DNA of 26,712 nucleotides, from IMG/VR virus record IMGVR_UViG_3300036399_001884, positions 1-26,712 of that record. One strand, given 5' to 3'. The translations under genes were made by a program, and so were the position numbers. Position 1 is the first letter of the stretch; each line of letters opens with the position of its first letter. The DNA is from a virus. The notes under the pieces are model-generated. The model was not told the origin of the DNA, did not search any database, and worked only from the letters and a program-made list of their open reading frames with translations. Of this stretch, positions 7,143 to 14,159 are shown in pieces.

Positions 7143-7380
7143 ACTGTGTCCCAACGCTCAAGAGCTGTACGACGCCGCAGAATCCACACTTAAGCAGTTT
7201 GAGATCCCCGAGGATACCCTTCGCACAGCGTTGGCCGCTGCCCTACACCGTCTTTCAGACAAGTGGGAGAGGGAAATTGGAATTTTCAATAACAAACCAA
7301 AAACCGAGTTTATACGCGGGATCACAAACTGTACGACCTCTTTGACAGAGATTGCTGACGACTTAGAGGGAAAGTCCTGA
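7129..7380 (+). CDS. Hypothetical helical protein (83 aa)
   Basis: This is the first gene behind P2, with ATG 7129 preceded by AACAGCC. Predicted helices are AQELYDAAESTLKQFEI and TLRTALAAALHRLSDKWERE, followed by a C-terminal helix. It is soluble, with no motif. It heads a five-gene operon to 8634. Function unknown. Confidence 0.65.
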   Translation: MNTSKLCPNAQELYDAAESTLKQFEIPEDTLRTALAAALHRLSDKWEREIGIFNNKPKTEFIRGITNCTTSLTEIADDLEGKS

Positions 7381-7393
7381 CAACTTTTCACTT

Positions 7394-7594
7394 ATGACCA
7401 AATCTACGATAAAGTATGAGATCACCCCCGAAGTCGCACTCAGAGTTGCACAAGCTCTTCGTAACGAAGCGCACCGACTCGAAAATGAGAGCGAACGTGC
7501 CTGTGAAAAGGGCTTCGACGACTACGGCACCTTGCTCTGGGAAGAGTGTTCCCTTCATAATAAGCTGGCTGATTACTTCTACCCCTTAGGTTAA
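7394..7594 (+). CDS. Hypothetical helical protein (66 aa)
   Basis: ATG 7394 lies 14 nt after the previous stop. The protein is charged: TPEVALRVAQALRNEAHRLE, then ENESERACEKGFDDYG and a C-terminal aromatic patch (ADYFYPLG). It looks like a helix-turn-helix hairpin without a DNA-binding signature. Function unknown. Confidence 0.6.
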   Translation: MTKSTIKYEITPEVALRVAQALRNEAHRLENESERACEKGFDDYGTLLWEECSLHNKLADYFYPLG

Positions 7595-7626
7595 ACAACT
7601 AAAGCCCCTTAACCCTCGAGATTACT

Positions 7627-7737
7627 ATGGAAGTTCCAATTTTGTTAGTGATTATCGTGTCCGCCGTTGCCGTTGCAGGTGTGGTGTCAACTCTAGTCAT
7701 GTACAATGTTCTTCAAGGTTTGACAAGGAGAAAATGA
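7627..7737 (+). CDS. Small single-pass membrane protein (36 aa)
   Basis: ATG 7627 encodes 36 residues. Residues ~4-26 form one membrane helix (PILLVIIVSAVAVAGVV), followed by a basic end (GLTRRK). Its TGA overlaps the next ATG (ATGA at 7734-7737), which supports a real, translated mini-gene. Function unknown. Confidence 0.55.
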   Translation: MEVPILLVIIVSAVAVAGVVSTLVMYNVLQGLTRRK

Positions 7738-8030
7738 CGATTGACCCCTACGGTAACCTTCGTTCTTTGCAAGAGGTTAGAGCCGCAACACAAAAGGTAG
7801 TGAGTGCGTTTAGCCATCGTCACAACCCTGAAGCTGACTCCGGCTTTAGCGCCCTTGCTGAGGCCATCCGTGTTGCAGCCCAGGAGGCTTCACCGGTGGA
7901 ATACGGCTCACTATACGGTTTTCCTATGGAATACAAGTGCCATGTACGTAATGCCCTGAACCTAATCGCGTCTGAGCTAGACGCTCTGGCCATGGAACGC
8001 GAATCTTTTCTAAGGCAAGGCTCTGACTGA
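7734..8030 (+). CDS. Hypothetical protein (98 aa)
   Basis: Coupled by ATGA to the membrane mini-gene upstream. It is mostly helical: LRSLQEVRAATQKVVSAFSH, FSALAEAIRVAAQEA and ALNLIASELDALAMERES. There are no Cys/His clusters apart from isolated residues. Not recognised. Confidence 0.65.
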   Translation: MTIDPYGNLRSLQEVRAATQKVVSAFSHRHNPEADSGFSALAEAIRVAAQEASPVEYGSLYGFPMEYKCHVRNALNLIASELDALAMERESFLRQGSD

Positions 8031-8106
8031 TTACTGTCGGGTAGCCCCATGCAGCTCTTAAGCGAAATCAGCACACACTTCTCAGGTTAAACACCCCCGT
8101 AGCCAA

Positions 8107-8634
8107 ATGTCTGGAAAGTTTTCGTTCAGCAAACTAGTTTTAGGTTTGACACGCCCCAAGGCGGTAACGTCAGGAGTCGTTGCGTACTACCTTCAACCAC
8201 TCATACACGGCAACAACACCGCACTGAATATGCTATTTACAGCATTTTCCGTTCTAGCCTACTTAATTGCCATCCTGATTGTGGTGGTCGGAGATCCTTT
8301 TCTGATCCCACCGGGAAGCTGGAGGGTCGCCGAAGTGTACCGGGAACGTCTCAATAGACGATGGGCTCGCCACCAGGTACTCTTCCTGTCTTACCTTGTT
8401 ACGCTCGGGCTTATTTTTGTATCCGTGCTGGTGTCAAAAGCTGCTCCCACCCTAAGTATCTGGTTGGAACGAATATACCTGTTCCTTGGCATTCTCGCAT
8501 TCTCGCATTCGCTGAGCATTCCAAGTGTTTTAATTGCTACCCAAAGAGAGCGAATTGACTCTGTTATCGAGTCAAGAAGAAGGCAAGAAGGTATTGCCCC
8601 TCGAACCGATCTGGGAGAGGGGGGACTTGGTTAG
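8107..8634 (+). CDS. Multi-pass membrane protein (175 aa)
   Basis: Three or four hydrophobic segments are visible: about residues 36-62 (LFTAFSVLAYLIAILIVVVG), 92-112 (LFLSYLVTLGLIFVSVLV) and 120-145 (IYLFLGILAFSHSLSIPSVL). A basic loop lies between the first two (RERLNRRWARHQ). The soluble tail is charged (RERIDSVIESRRRQEG). It is the last gene of the P2 operon, and its TAG stop at 8632-8634 touches the P3 box. It could be a superinfection-exclusion or membrane-remodelling protein, but no motif shows this. Confidence 0.65.
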   Translation: MSGKFSFSKLVLGLTRPKAVTSGVVAYYLQPLIHGNNTALNMLFTAFSVLAYLIAILIVVVGDPFLIPPGSWRVAEVYRERLNRRWARHQVLFLSYLVTLGLIFVSVLVSKAAPTLSIWLERIYLFLGILAFSHSLSIPSVLIATQRERIDSVIESRRRQEGIAPRTDLGEGGLG

Positions 8635-8677
8635 GGCGGTTTTCCACCCTTGTTTCTGCTCGGCAGTAACGTATACT
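8634..8677 (+). promoter_or_regulatory. Repeated promoter cassette P3
   Basis: Box GGGCGGTTTTCC, then -35 TTGTTT (8650-8655) and -10 TATACT (8672-8677), with a 16 bp spacer. The spacer inverted repeat GTTTCTGC-TCG-GCAGTAAC has one mismatch. ATG 8703 follows 26 nt after the -10. Confidence 0.85.
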
Positions 8678-8702
8678 TAATTCAGTTGAGACACTCGAAC
8701 CA

Positions 8703-9209
8703 ATGACCCTCGCCCAGCCCCAAACCCCTACTACAAAGGAACTTGTAAAGGGCCTAATCTTCCATAACTACGCAGAGCGCAAGCCCGAGGAAGGGTTGTG
8801 CATCTGGAGGATGGCTCATAAGAGCAAAAAGTTTACAATAGTGTTCACAGCAGAGATGCGTATTCGAGGTGCAGGGTTCAAGAATGTGCTGTCGCCTGAG
8901 TTTGACTACTGGGATGGCTACAGAGTGATTCTTCCCAAGGGGCTGATTGAGTGGGCGGAAATCCCGGCTGGTATGCCCTTGCCCCGAGGACTTGGCAACC
9001 ACGTGCTTGATATTCCCGGCGTAGAGCACGAGAATTGCCCCTTTTGCAGGAGCCAACCTAAATGGCGAAGTGGGGGCTTCGGCGGCTATACTCCACTAAA
9101 CCACACAGACTTTCACCTTGTATGCTGCAAGTGGTTTAACGGAGAGCGCAACAGTTCCTCCGACCCTGTAGCGTTAGCCGCAGCCAGAAACGCAGCTATA
9201 ATCGGATAA
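8703..9209 (+). CDS. Hypothetical protein with CPFC zinc-ribbon-like motif
   Basis: This 168-residue protein has a central beta-rich region (residues ~35-90). A C-terminal Cys pattern CPFCRSQPKW (~116-125) and VCCKWF (~143-148) looks like one Cys4 zinc site. The CPFC.S.P motif recalls Lar-type restriction-alleviation and related small phage zinc ribbons, but the protein is longer and the rest does not match anything I know. Its TAA shares one base with the next ATG (TAATG at 9207-9211). Confidence 0.65.
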   Translation: MTLAQPQTPTTKELVKGLIFHNYAERKPEEGLCIWRMAHKSKKFTIVFTAEMRIRGAGFKNVLSPEFDYWDGYRVILPKGLIEWAEIPAGMPLPRGLGNHVLDIPGVEHENCPFCRSQPKWRSGGFGGYTPLNHTDFHLVCCKWFNGERNSSSDPVALAAARNAAIIG

Positions 9210-9553
9210 TGGGCCCGTACAACTTATACCGGGCAGTTCTAGACCAGTTTCCCCTTCAAAGGGCACTTAGAAACTTTTTCGTCACCGGGGTCGCATGGGG
9301 TCTTTTCTCTCGAAACTCTCACATTTCGCTCAAGAGTGGGAAGCCCAAAGTCGTGTACAATAGCAAAAGCTCAGCATTGAACGCAGCCGACTCGATGCAA
9401 AAGAGACTCGGTGGCACCTTCAGTGCGTACAAATGTGCATTTTGCGACGGATACCACGTTGGCCGTAGTCGCACTCGACAAGAGGCGCGAGAGCGTTGCT
9501 CTCCCTTTCAGTTTACCATCCAAACTACAAACAATGATCAACGTAATCCTTGA
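9209..9553 (+). CDS. Small protein with CxxC/H zinc-finger-like motif
   Basis: This 114-residue protein begins at ATG 9209 in a TAATG junction with the gene before. Residues ~55-92 contain KSSALNAADSMQKRLGG followed by YKCAFCDGYHVGRSR. This is the 'Y.C..C.GYH.GR' knuckle found in many phage and bacterial small proteins that also carry an upstream 'A...A..m...l' helix. The family's biochemical role is not known to me; nucleic-acid binding is plausible. It overlaps the next gene by 20 nt. Confidence 0.7.
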   Translation: MGPYNLYRAVLDQFPLQRALRNFFVTGVAWGLFSRNSHISLKSGKPKVVYNSKSSALNAADSMQKRLGGTFSAYKCAFCDGYHVGRSRTRQEARERCSPFQFTIQTTNNDQRNP

Positions 9554-10202
9554 TAAAAAGCACTGGTTCATGTGCATGCTGGACACGAGAAAGCACATTG
9601 AGAGCTCGCTCGGGAAGCCAATGTCTCTTCCCCCTTCGATTCAAGAATGCGTGGAAGAAAGCGACTCTTCAACTGAGGTTGAAGCTGACCTTAAGGCACT
9701 GTTCAGCTTGACGAAAGGTTGCGAATACGAACAAGTCGCACGAGAAAACACTTGCAACTTCGAAAACGACCTGTCTGACTTTTTCGTGTACACTATATAC
9801 GCGCCAGTTGGAAGTTCGGACTGGCTCTGGCAGCGCGATTGTTTCGTCACCGTGCAGATTGGTGATTCGGGTGATCCTCGCTACGTTAGCTACGAGACCG
9901 CTCAAGTTTACGACATGTGCGACAACCAACTTGCTGAGACGGGGTTCCTGAATGACCGGTTAAGTTGGTACGCTCGCTACTTCCCGCACAGAGAATTTGA
10001 GGAAAACAGCGACGAAGCCAAGCTCCTTGAGAGAACCAACGAAGAACTCGATGCTACTTCTTCAGGCAACCCGACAAGTCGGCTCGGAGAGCTTTGCTAC
10101 GCTGATCCGGTATGGGTTGAAAAGTACCAGGGGTTCGTCGCAAGAGTAAAAGGGTCAAGGTTCCCAATGGTGTTTGTACCTACGGAGCCGTACTACGGCT
10201 AG
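9534..10202 (+). CDS. Hypothetical protein (222 aa)
   Basis: ATG 9534 was chosen because the leader ACTACAAACA fits local starts and a longer frame to 9411 would run inside the zinc-finger gene. The protein is acidic. Residues ~85-140 look beta-rich (FFVYTIYAPVGSSDWLWQRD; CFVTVQIGDSGDPRYVSYE). No motif is recognised. Its TAG (10200-10202) overlaps the stop of the convergent minus-strand gene, so no terminator separates them. Confidence 0.7.
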   Translation: MINVILDKKHWFMCMLDTRKHIESSLGKPMSLPPSIQECVEESDSSTEVEADLKALFSLTKGCEYEQVARENTCNFENDLSDFFVYTIYAPVGSSDWLWQRDCFVTVQIGDSGDPRYVSYETAQVYDMCDNQLAETGFLNDRLSWYARYFPHREFEENSDEAKLLERTNEELDATSSGNPTSRLGELCYADPVWVEKYQGFVARVKGSRFPMVFVPTEPYYG

Positions 10203-10405
10203 TCCCCCACGGGTCTCGGTTTCTTTCGCTTAGGCGGGTCAACGAGTCGAGGAATCGGCCCGTAGTACTCTAATGGGCTGCCTTGTGTCGAGTGTCCGCA
10301 GCGGAATGTGCGGTCGAGTAGAACACAAATGTCTTCACGGTCTATGATTTTCCCGTCAAAAGTGGTTTGTTTCCAATCCTTATTGTCGTCATCAGCTAGG
10401 TTCAT
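10199..10405 (-). CDS. Small basic-tailed protein, minus strand
   Basis: 68 residues on the minus strand, starting at the complement of 10403-10405. This is one of few genes here with a clear Shine-Dalgarno: AAGGGG about 7 nt before the ATG (minus-strand reading TAAGGGGCGATTATG). The protein has one Cys (RTFRCGHS) and a Pro/Lys/Arg tail (PPKRKKPRPVGD). It lies 35 nt downstream of the 360-residue minus-strand gene and is probably co-transcribed with it. Unknown function. Confidence 0.6.
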   Translation of the reverse strand: MNLADDDNKDWKQTTFDGKIIDREDICVLLDRTFRCGHSTQGSPLEYYGPIPRLVDPPKRKKPRPVGD

Positions 10406-10440
10406 AATCGCCCCTTACAGGATTAAAGGAAGGTTGTACT

Positions 10441-11523
10441 TTAGTTTACGGTGGACACACTCTTCGTAAACGGGTTCATTTGGATTTTACCCCCAGTGCG
10501 GCTTTGGATGGCTTCTATAGCCGCATCCACAAAGTCTGTGTTCCACTTTGCAGTGTCTTTCACTGAGTCTGTTGCCCTTAAAGCGGCGGCTAACTGGCCG
10601 AGCGTAATTTCCTCCGACCAAACCCCGCTTGAAGACAAGTATCCAAGAGCCTTTGCAGCTTCACAAACACTGGAGTGCATGGGACAACCCGCGTACTTCT
10701 TCACCAACTTGTGTACGATACTGTTGCTGGTCAAGGTCTCCCAGTCTTTTTCAAGCTCCATGCGAGACACACAAACATTCCCCTCGTTCACCCAGGCCAA
10801 CAAGTCTCTACGGACTTGAGTGTTGTATGCTCCTGACGTACCAACACTATCGGAAATCAGCTCACTAAGTGGAACAAGGTCCTGAGGTGTTTGCTCTCGC
10901 ACACCCGCCGTGCGTTCGAGACACCAATTTTTAACGGTGTCCATGTCTCTTTCGCTGCTAATTTCGCTCCACAATAGGGTTAGACGTTCAACGTCAGCTG
11001 CAGCAGACCCCAGATACTGCTCAAATACAGGGTACACTCCTTCAATTAAAAGTTTTTCGATGTATCGCGAGTCTGAGACCGAGCTAGCCAGTTGAACACC
11101 GAGAGGCAATCTTGTAAGCTCCCTTGGAAGTATATCTTCGTAGTATGCGCGAGTCTTTCTGCCCCTTGTGTCACTCGTGGTCATTTTGACTGCCTTAACC
11201 ATGCTTTTAAGGGACGCGTACCCCAGGGCTTCCGCATCTTCCTTAAGGGAAGATAGCTCCCTTGCGCATTTTCCAAGGAACAAGGTTGCGTTGTGGAGAC
11301 TAGAGTCATTGACTGACATTCCAGCTTCGTGGGCGAAACTTACAATTACCTCTTTTGTCTCTTTAAGTTTATCTTCACAACAGTATAAAGCCTTTTCTGC
11401 CTTAGCCAGTTTGCCCTTGGTGTCTTTAACTTCAGCTTCCAGTTCACTAATTCTGGACTCAAATTGTGAAAAAGCGTTCGTTAGTGCTTGAGACGCCGTG
11501 TGTCTAGCCGCTATTAAGTTCAT
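10441..11523 (-). CDS. Coiled-coil hypothetical protein, minus strand (360 aa)
   Basis: This is the largest accessory-region protein apart from the left block. Residues ~15-60 form a strong heptad coiled coil (AFSQFESRISELEAEVKDTK, then KGKLAKAEKALYCCEDKLKE). The remaining ~300 residues are helical and not recognised (SAAADVERLTLLWSEISSER; KKYAGCPMHSSVCEAAKAL). The ATG is at the complement of 11521-11523, with no SD upstream. It is transcribed away from the hairpin-rich 11524-11963 region, opposite to all its + strand neighbours. It could be a replication-associated or scaffolding protein, but nothing in the sequence decides. Confidence 0.7.
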   Translation of the reverse strand: MNLIAARHTASQALTNAFSQFESRISELEAEVKDTKGKLAKAEKALYCCEDKLKETKEVIVSFAHEAGMSVNDSSLHNATLFLGKCARELSSLKEDAEALGYASLKSMVKAVKMTTSDTRGRKTRAYYEDILPRELTRLPLGVQLASSVSDSRYIEKLLIEGVYPVFEQYLGSAAADVERLTLLWSEISSERDMDTVKNWCLERTAGVREQTPQDLVPLSELISDSVGTSGAYNTQVRRDLLAWVNEGNVCVSRMELEKDWETLTSNSIVHKLVKKYAGCPMHSSVCEAAKALGYLSSSGVWSEEITLGQLAAALRATDSVKDTAKWNTDFVDAAIEAIQSRTGGKIQMNPFTKSVSTVN

Positions 11524-11549
11524 AGTTGAGTGAAAAAGTTTTGGGAGGA

Positions 11550-11592
11550 AGAGTGTTGCCCCAAGGTCATTTCACATAACCCACAACACTCT
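11550..11592. repeat. Inverted repeat, 9 bp arms
   Basis: AGAGTGTTG (11550-11558) is the exact reverse complement of CAACACTCT (11584-11592), with a 25-nt loop. It lies in the leader of the minus-strand gene. Confidence 0.6.
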
Positions 11593-11643
11593 CCCTGTAC
11601 ATGACTTTACCCTGCCCTCTCCACGAAATTTTTATGTAAACTA

Positions 11644-11701
11644 GGGGGACCCACCCCCCTTGAGAACTTGCGGGCACTGAGTGGGGTGGGGTGGGTCCCC
11701 C
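11644..11701. repeat. Large GC-rich inverted repeat, 14 bp perfect arms
   Basis: GGGGGACCCACCCC (11644-11657) pairs perfectly with GGGGTGGGTCCCCC (11688-11701) across a 30-nt loop. The right side contains GTGGGGTGGGGTGGG, three G-tracts separated by single T, with a further GGG at 11671-11673. A G-quadruplex could therefore compete with the hairpin. No T-run follows in either direction, so this is not a typical terminator. Confidence 0.7.
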
Positions 11702-11807
11702 AACTTTGAAAATTTTCCAGCTAAAACTCCCAGTAGTTTCACGCTTATTCGGCAGCTTCCAAATGGCCGACTAGTTTAGACAGGTACGCCGGGGTAACCT
11801 GTAAAGT

Positions 11808-11846
11808 CAATGTTAGGGGGGGTACCCCCCCCACCCCTCAACATTG
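11808..11846. repeat. Nested inverted repeat with G7-TA-C7 core
   Basis: CAATGTT (11808-11814) and AACATTG (11840-11846) enclose AGGGG/CCCCT pairing. Inside this, G7TAC7 (11816-11831) is itself a perfect palindrome. GAAAAAAATTTTT follows, so it could terminate transcription in the + direction; rightward read-through would otherwise enter P4. Confidence 0.65.
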
Positions 11847-11894
11847 AAAAAAATTTTTCGAAGAATGCGAAGCATTATCTTCACCCTCGCAAAC

Positions 11895-11939
11895 GGACGG
11901 TTTCCACCCTTTGTTTCTGCGACGCATAAACGGTATAGT
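11895..11939 (+). promoter_or_regulatory. Repeated promoter cassette P4
   Basis: Box GGACGGTTTCCACC, -35 TTGTTT (11911-11916), -10 TATAGT (11934-11939), 17 bp spacer. The spacer symmetry is imperfect (GTTTCTGC-GAC-GCATAAAC). ATG 11964 is 25 nt past the -10. Confidence 0.85.
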
Positions 11940-11963
11940 AATAGCATACAAACGCCACTCCCA

Positions 11964-12248
11964 ATGTCGGACTACAATACAGTCGAAACCAGCCCCGAAG
12001 TCTGGGAGGTCATTCGTGCTCGCCACCCTGAGCTTGTGCCGTTCAGCACATATAGTGCGCCAGACGGGGACTACTTGGGCGGAAACACGAGCAAAGGGGA
12101 AATGTTCACAAGTTACGGGTTCCCTGGGAGTGACTATCCGATAATGGAAGCTCGAACCACTTGGGACATCAACCCCGAGGAGAGGTGGAAGCGCAACAAC
12201 GAGCAGCATCGCTACTGGCTGTGCTTGCCCATTGAGAACCAAGATTGA
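11964..12248 (+). CDS. Hypothetical protein (94 aa)
   Basis: The start at ATG 11964 follows P4 at the standard distance; the longer frame to 11844 would include the promoter. Aromatic-rich protein: VWEVIRARHPELVPFSTYSA, TSYGFPGSDYPIMEART, WDINPEERWKRNNEQHRYW. Soluble and unrecognised. First gene of a two-gene unit. Confidence 0.65.
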   Translation: MSDYNTVETSPEVWEVIRARHPELVPFSTYSAPDGDYLGGNTSKGEMFTSYGFPGSDYPIMEARTTWDINPEERWKRNNEQHRYWLCLPIENQD

Positions 12249-12288
12249 GAACCCATCCGCATGGAGGCTATACTGCAACTTGAGACCA

Positions 12289-12426
12289 ATGACTGAGGAA
12301 CAATTCTACCTGCTGTGGGAGAAATTCGCCTATTCGACCCTGGTGGATTCCCTGCCCGACGATGTCCCACAAGAGTGCGAAAGACTCGGCATTTCCGTTG
12401 ATTACTTCCTCTTCGAGTTTATCTAG
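12289..12426 (+). CDS. Small acidic protein (45 aa)
   Basis: ATG 12289 (leader TTGAGACCA) encodes 45 residues: MTEEQFYLLWEKFAYSTLVD and a Cys-containing acidic second half. A TTG start at 12232 overlapping the previous gene is possible but less likely. It ends 47 nt before the P5 box. Function unknown. Confidence 0.5.
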   Translation: MTEEQFYLLWEKFAYSTLVDSLPDDVPQECERLGISVDYFLFEFI

Positions 12427-12473
12427 TAGAAACTTTGTCAAAAGGTTGGATGGGCGGTTAACCGCTCGCTCTG

Positions 12474-12517
12474 GGGCGGTTTACCGGCTTGTTTCTGCAG
12501 GGCAGAAACGGTATAGT
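12474..12517 (+). promoter_or_regulatory. Repeated promoter cassette P5 (double box)
   Basis: Close to the consensus: upstream box GGGCGGTTAACCGC at 12452, main box GGGCGGTTTACCGG at 12474 (22 bp apart), -35 TTGTTT (12489-12494), a perfect spacer hairpin GTTTCTGC-AGG-GCAGAAAC, and -10 TATAGT (12512-12517). ATG 12541 is 24 nt away. Confidence 0.9.
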
Positions 12518-12540
12518 AGTTACAGCGAACTTCACCAACC

Positions 12541-12777
12541 ATGGCCGTCACCCCTTACGCCCTGCTTCCCACCTTTGAGCGGGACTACATTATGACTGAG
12601 ATTCTTCGCTACAACGACGGCAAGGAGGTCGTCAGCAAAACCGCTGTGTGCCGCCTGACTGTAAACCGCGCCGCAAGCGTTACCCACCTCCCCGGCCACA
12701 AGCACGGCAGGGTTAGCTTCTGGCTCGATCACGACCCACGCATTGTTGCCGTCTCTTACACCTACGCGCTGGCCTGA
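12541..12777 (+). CDS. Hypothetical protein (78 aa)
   Basis: First gene behind P5. It looks beta-rich: DYIMTEILRYNDGKEVVSK, CRLTVNRAASVTHLPGHKHG, RVSFWLDHDPRIVAVSYTY. Small barrel or sheet protein of unknown function. It is followed by a GC-rich perfect hairpin at 12788-12803. Confidence 0.6.
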   Translation: MAVTPYALLPTFERDYIMTEILRYNDGKEVVSKTAVCRLTVNRAASVTHLPGHKHGRVSFWLDHDPRIVAVSYTYALA

Positions 12778-12787
12778 CCCACGGCTC

Positions 12788-12803
12788 GCCGGGGCTCCCC
12801 GGC
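12788..12803 (+). terminator. GC hairpin, weak terminator candidate
   Basis: GCCGGGG (12788-12794) and CCCCGGC (12797-12803) form a 7 bp stem with only two bases between arms. No T-run follows, so termination is doubtful. Confidence 0.3.
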
Positions 12804-12818
12804 AGCAATCCACCACCA

Positions 12819-13352
12819 ATGACACCCTCAGATTTAATCGCCATGCCTGCCACTATTCCCGCCATCACTGGCCAGCCGACCCATGAGTTTAACTTTGATC
12901 ACTGCGTCTACCGGGAGTTCTGGGCTGGAGAGTACCCTTACTCTAGTCATTGCCGCGCTCAGTTATTGGGACTAGACGGAACAGTTGTAAGAGAGTTTCA
13001 TTTCTCAACGACCTTCAATCGGCTCCCGACCGATGCCGATTGGTGCAAATGGTGGGCCAGGGATTACATACCAGCCGATGCCACCATTGAAACTGTAGTG
13101 GACATGTGGACGCGCCGAGGCAAGACCGCAGAAGAGCTGATGGTGTCGTTAGGCAAAGCAATAGAAGCAAAAAGAGCAGCAATATCCAGAGACAAAAGAC
13201 CGCTGTTTTTGTACAAAGGCAATGCTTTACGAAATGAATGGCGTAAGATTTACGAAGAAAAGAAAGAGTGCAGAAGGTTTTTGGCACATCAGGGCCATTT
13301 GCTACAACAGTTTTTGACAGGTGGCAAGAATTATTTGCCTGGGAGCTTTTGA
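12819..13352 (+). CDS. Hypothetical protein (177 aa)
   Basis: ATG 12819 (leader CCACCACCA); ATG 12843 is an alternative. The N-terminal ~95 residues include FDHCVYREFWAGEYPY and WCKWWARDYIPADATIET. The C-terminal ~70 residues are Lys/Arg-rich (AIEAKRAAISRDKRP; WRKIYEEKKECRRFL), and their DNA is visibly more A-rich than that around it. This could mark a fusion of two segments. Not recognised. Confidence 0.6.
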   Translation: MTPSDLIAMPATIPAITGQPTHEFNFDHCVYREFWAGEYPYSSHCRAQLLGLDGTVVREFHFSTTFNRLPTDADWCKWWARDYIPADATIETVVDMWTRRGKTAEELMVSLGKAIEAKRAAISRDKRPLFLYKGNALRNEWRKIYEEKKECRRFLAHQGHLLQQFLTGGKNYLPGSF

Positions 13353-13423
13353 CCCCAACCCTCGGCTAACCCCAACCCGCCAGGCGCCGTGAGCTTGGCA
13401 TCCAATCCCATTGCATCTCAACC

Positions 13424-13612
13424 ATGGCCCAGCCCATCCCCACCGTTGCCGACATCCTGGCCAGCACGTGGCTTGGCGGCGATCTCCATGAATGGAACAC
13501 CGACGCTGCCGTGATCCGCATCACCCGATCCGAACTCCGCTCGGCCCTTGAGAATGCCTACGACTCACTGATGCCCAACTGGCCCGCCATGGTGGAGATT
13601 GACGATGCCTGA
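13424..13612 (+). CDS. Small protein, paralogue of the C-terminal part of the 16004 gene product
   Basis: 62 residues encoded in GC-rich DNA. Residues ~30-62 (IRITRSELRSALENAYDSLM then PNWPAMVEIDDA) align with VTVTREELRRAFDNAYDPNE and PDWAMRVKIDDS in the 16004 product. The N-terminal part also aligns (PTVADILASTWLGG against SAVTDLLDYTDIGN). The shared pattern is TR.ELR.A..NAYD...P.W...V.IDD. Its TGA overlaps the next ATG in ATGCCTGA. The function of the family is unknown. Confidence 0.65.
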   Translation: MAQPIPTVADILASTWLGGDLHEWNTDAAVIRITRSELRSALENAYDSLMPNWPAMVEIDDA

Positions 13613-13949
13613 CCCCACCATGACCACACCATCCGAACTGTTTACGCACCCAAGCCCGCGCTGTGTCGTCACAACTGTCTACAGCGATCCCGCTGTCAGC
13701 TTGACCGTTCAGGCATGGCGCCGCGAGCTATGCTCTTACTACCTGCTATTTCGGATAGCAAATCAGTATTCATTGACCCTTAACGAAACTGCGGTTTTTT
13801 ATTTTTTCCGCAGATTTCCAGACTGGTATATTCAGCCTCCAGGAGGCTGGGCCAAGCACACTTGGAACCCCGCCACCGATAAGCGGGTGTCGGCACAAGC
13901 GCTCGCTGTCGTAGAGGCTTGGCTGGCCGAGCAAGAGGCCAATGCCTGA
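13605..13949 (+). CDS. Hypothetical protein (114 aa) in GC-rich segment
   Basis: ATG 13605 overlaps the previous stop in ATGCCTGACCCCACC. The same 15-mer recurs at 13942 at this gene's own stop, so the two junctions were probably duplicated or share ancestry. Residues ~40-90 hold an aromatic-rich helical region (RELCSYYLLFRIANQYSL; VFYFFRRFPDWY). Residues 95-112 are a helix (AQALAVVEAWLAEQEA). Not recognised. Confidence 0.55.
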   Translation: MPDPTMTTPSELFTHPSPRCVVTTVYSDPAVSLTVQAWRRELCSYYLLFRIANQYSLTLNETAVFYFFRRFPDWYIQPPGGWAKHTWNPATDKRVSAQALAVVEAWLAEQEANA

Positions 13950-14159
13950 CCCCACCTGGCCGACCACTGCCGCCCAATCATTACCGCCGTGATCCAGCGG
14001 GTCGGCACCGAGGACCGCAAAACACTGCAGCTGGCTCTGGACGCTGCCTACCCCCGCGACCGTGGCCGCGTTTGCTGCGTGACAGGCAGGGACGACGCCT
14101 ACGATGTCTGGTGCGATGAGGTCAGGCGCCAGCAGCTCTCGCTTCTGGAGGCCGAATGA
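13942..14159 (+). pseudogene. Decayed or frameshifted GC-rich gene
   Basis: ATG 13942 starts a frame that stops after 16 codons. The adjacent frame from about 13956 to TGA 14157-14159 reads as clear protein: LADHCRPIITAVIQRVG, DRKTLQLALDAAYPRD, then VWCDEVRRQQLSLLEAE. Joining the frames by an indel near 13955-13990 restores a ~70-residue protein starting MPDPTWPT. The second frame could start alone at GTG 13989 (56 residues). High GC and host-like codons suggest a recently acquired cellular gene now breaking down. Confidence 0.55.

Larger units (their letters stand above)
11524..11963. other. Divergent, hairpin- and G/C-tract-rich intergenic region
   Basis: This 440 bp region without a convincing gene lies between the divergent 10441 (-) and 11964 (+) genes. 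It contains three inverted repeats (listed separately), a minus-strand GGGTAAAGTCAT motif at 11601-11612, and the P4 cassette. It also has an A/T stretch (AAAAAAATTTTT near 11847-11858) directly after the last hairpin. Candidate roles are a replication origin, packaging signal or transcription insulator; the sequence alone does not decide. Confidence 0.6.

Noticed and set aside
8049-8090. 13-codon ORF in the gap before the 8107 membrane gene
   Set aside because: Too short to support, with no leader or overlap signal.
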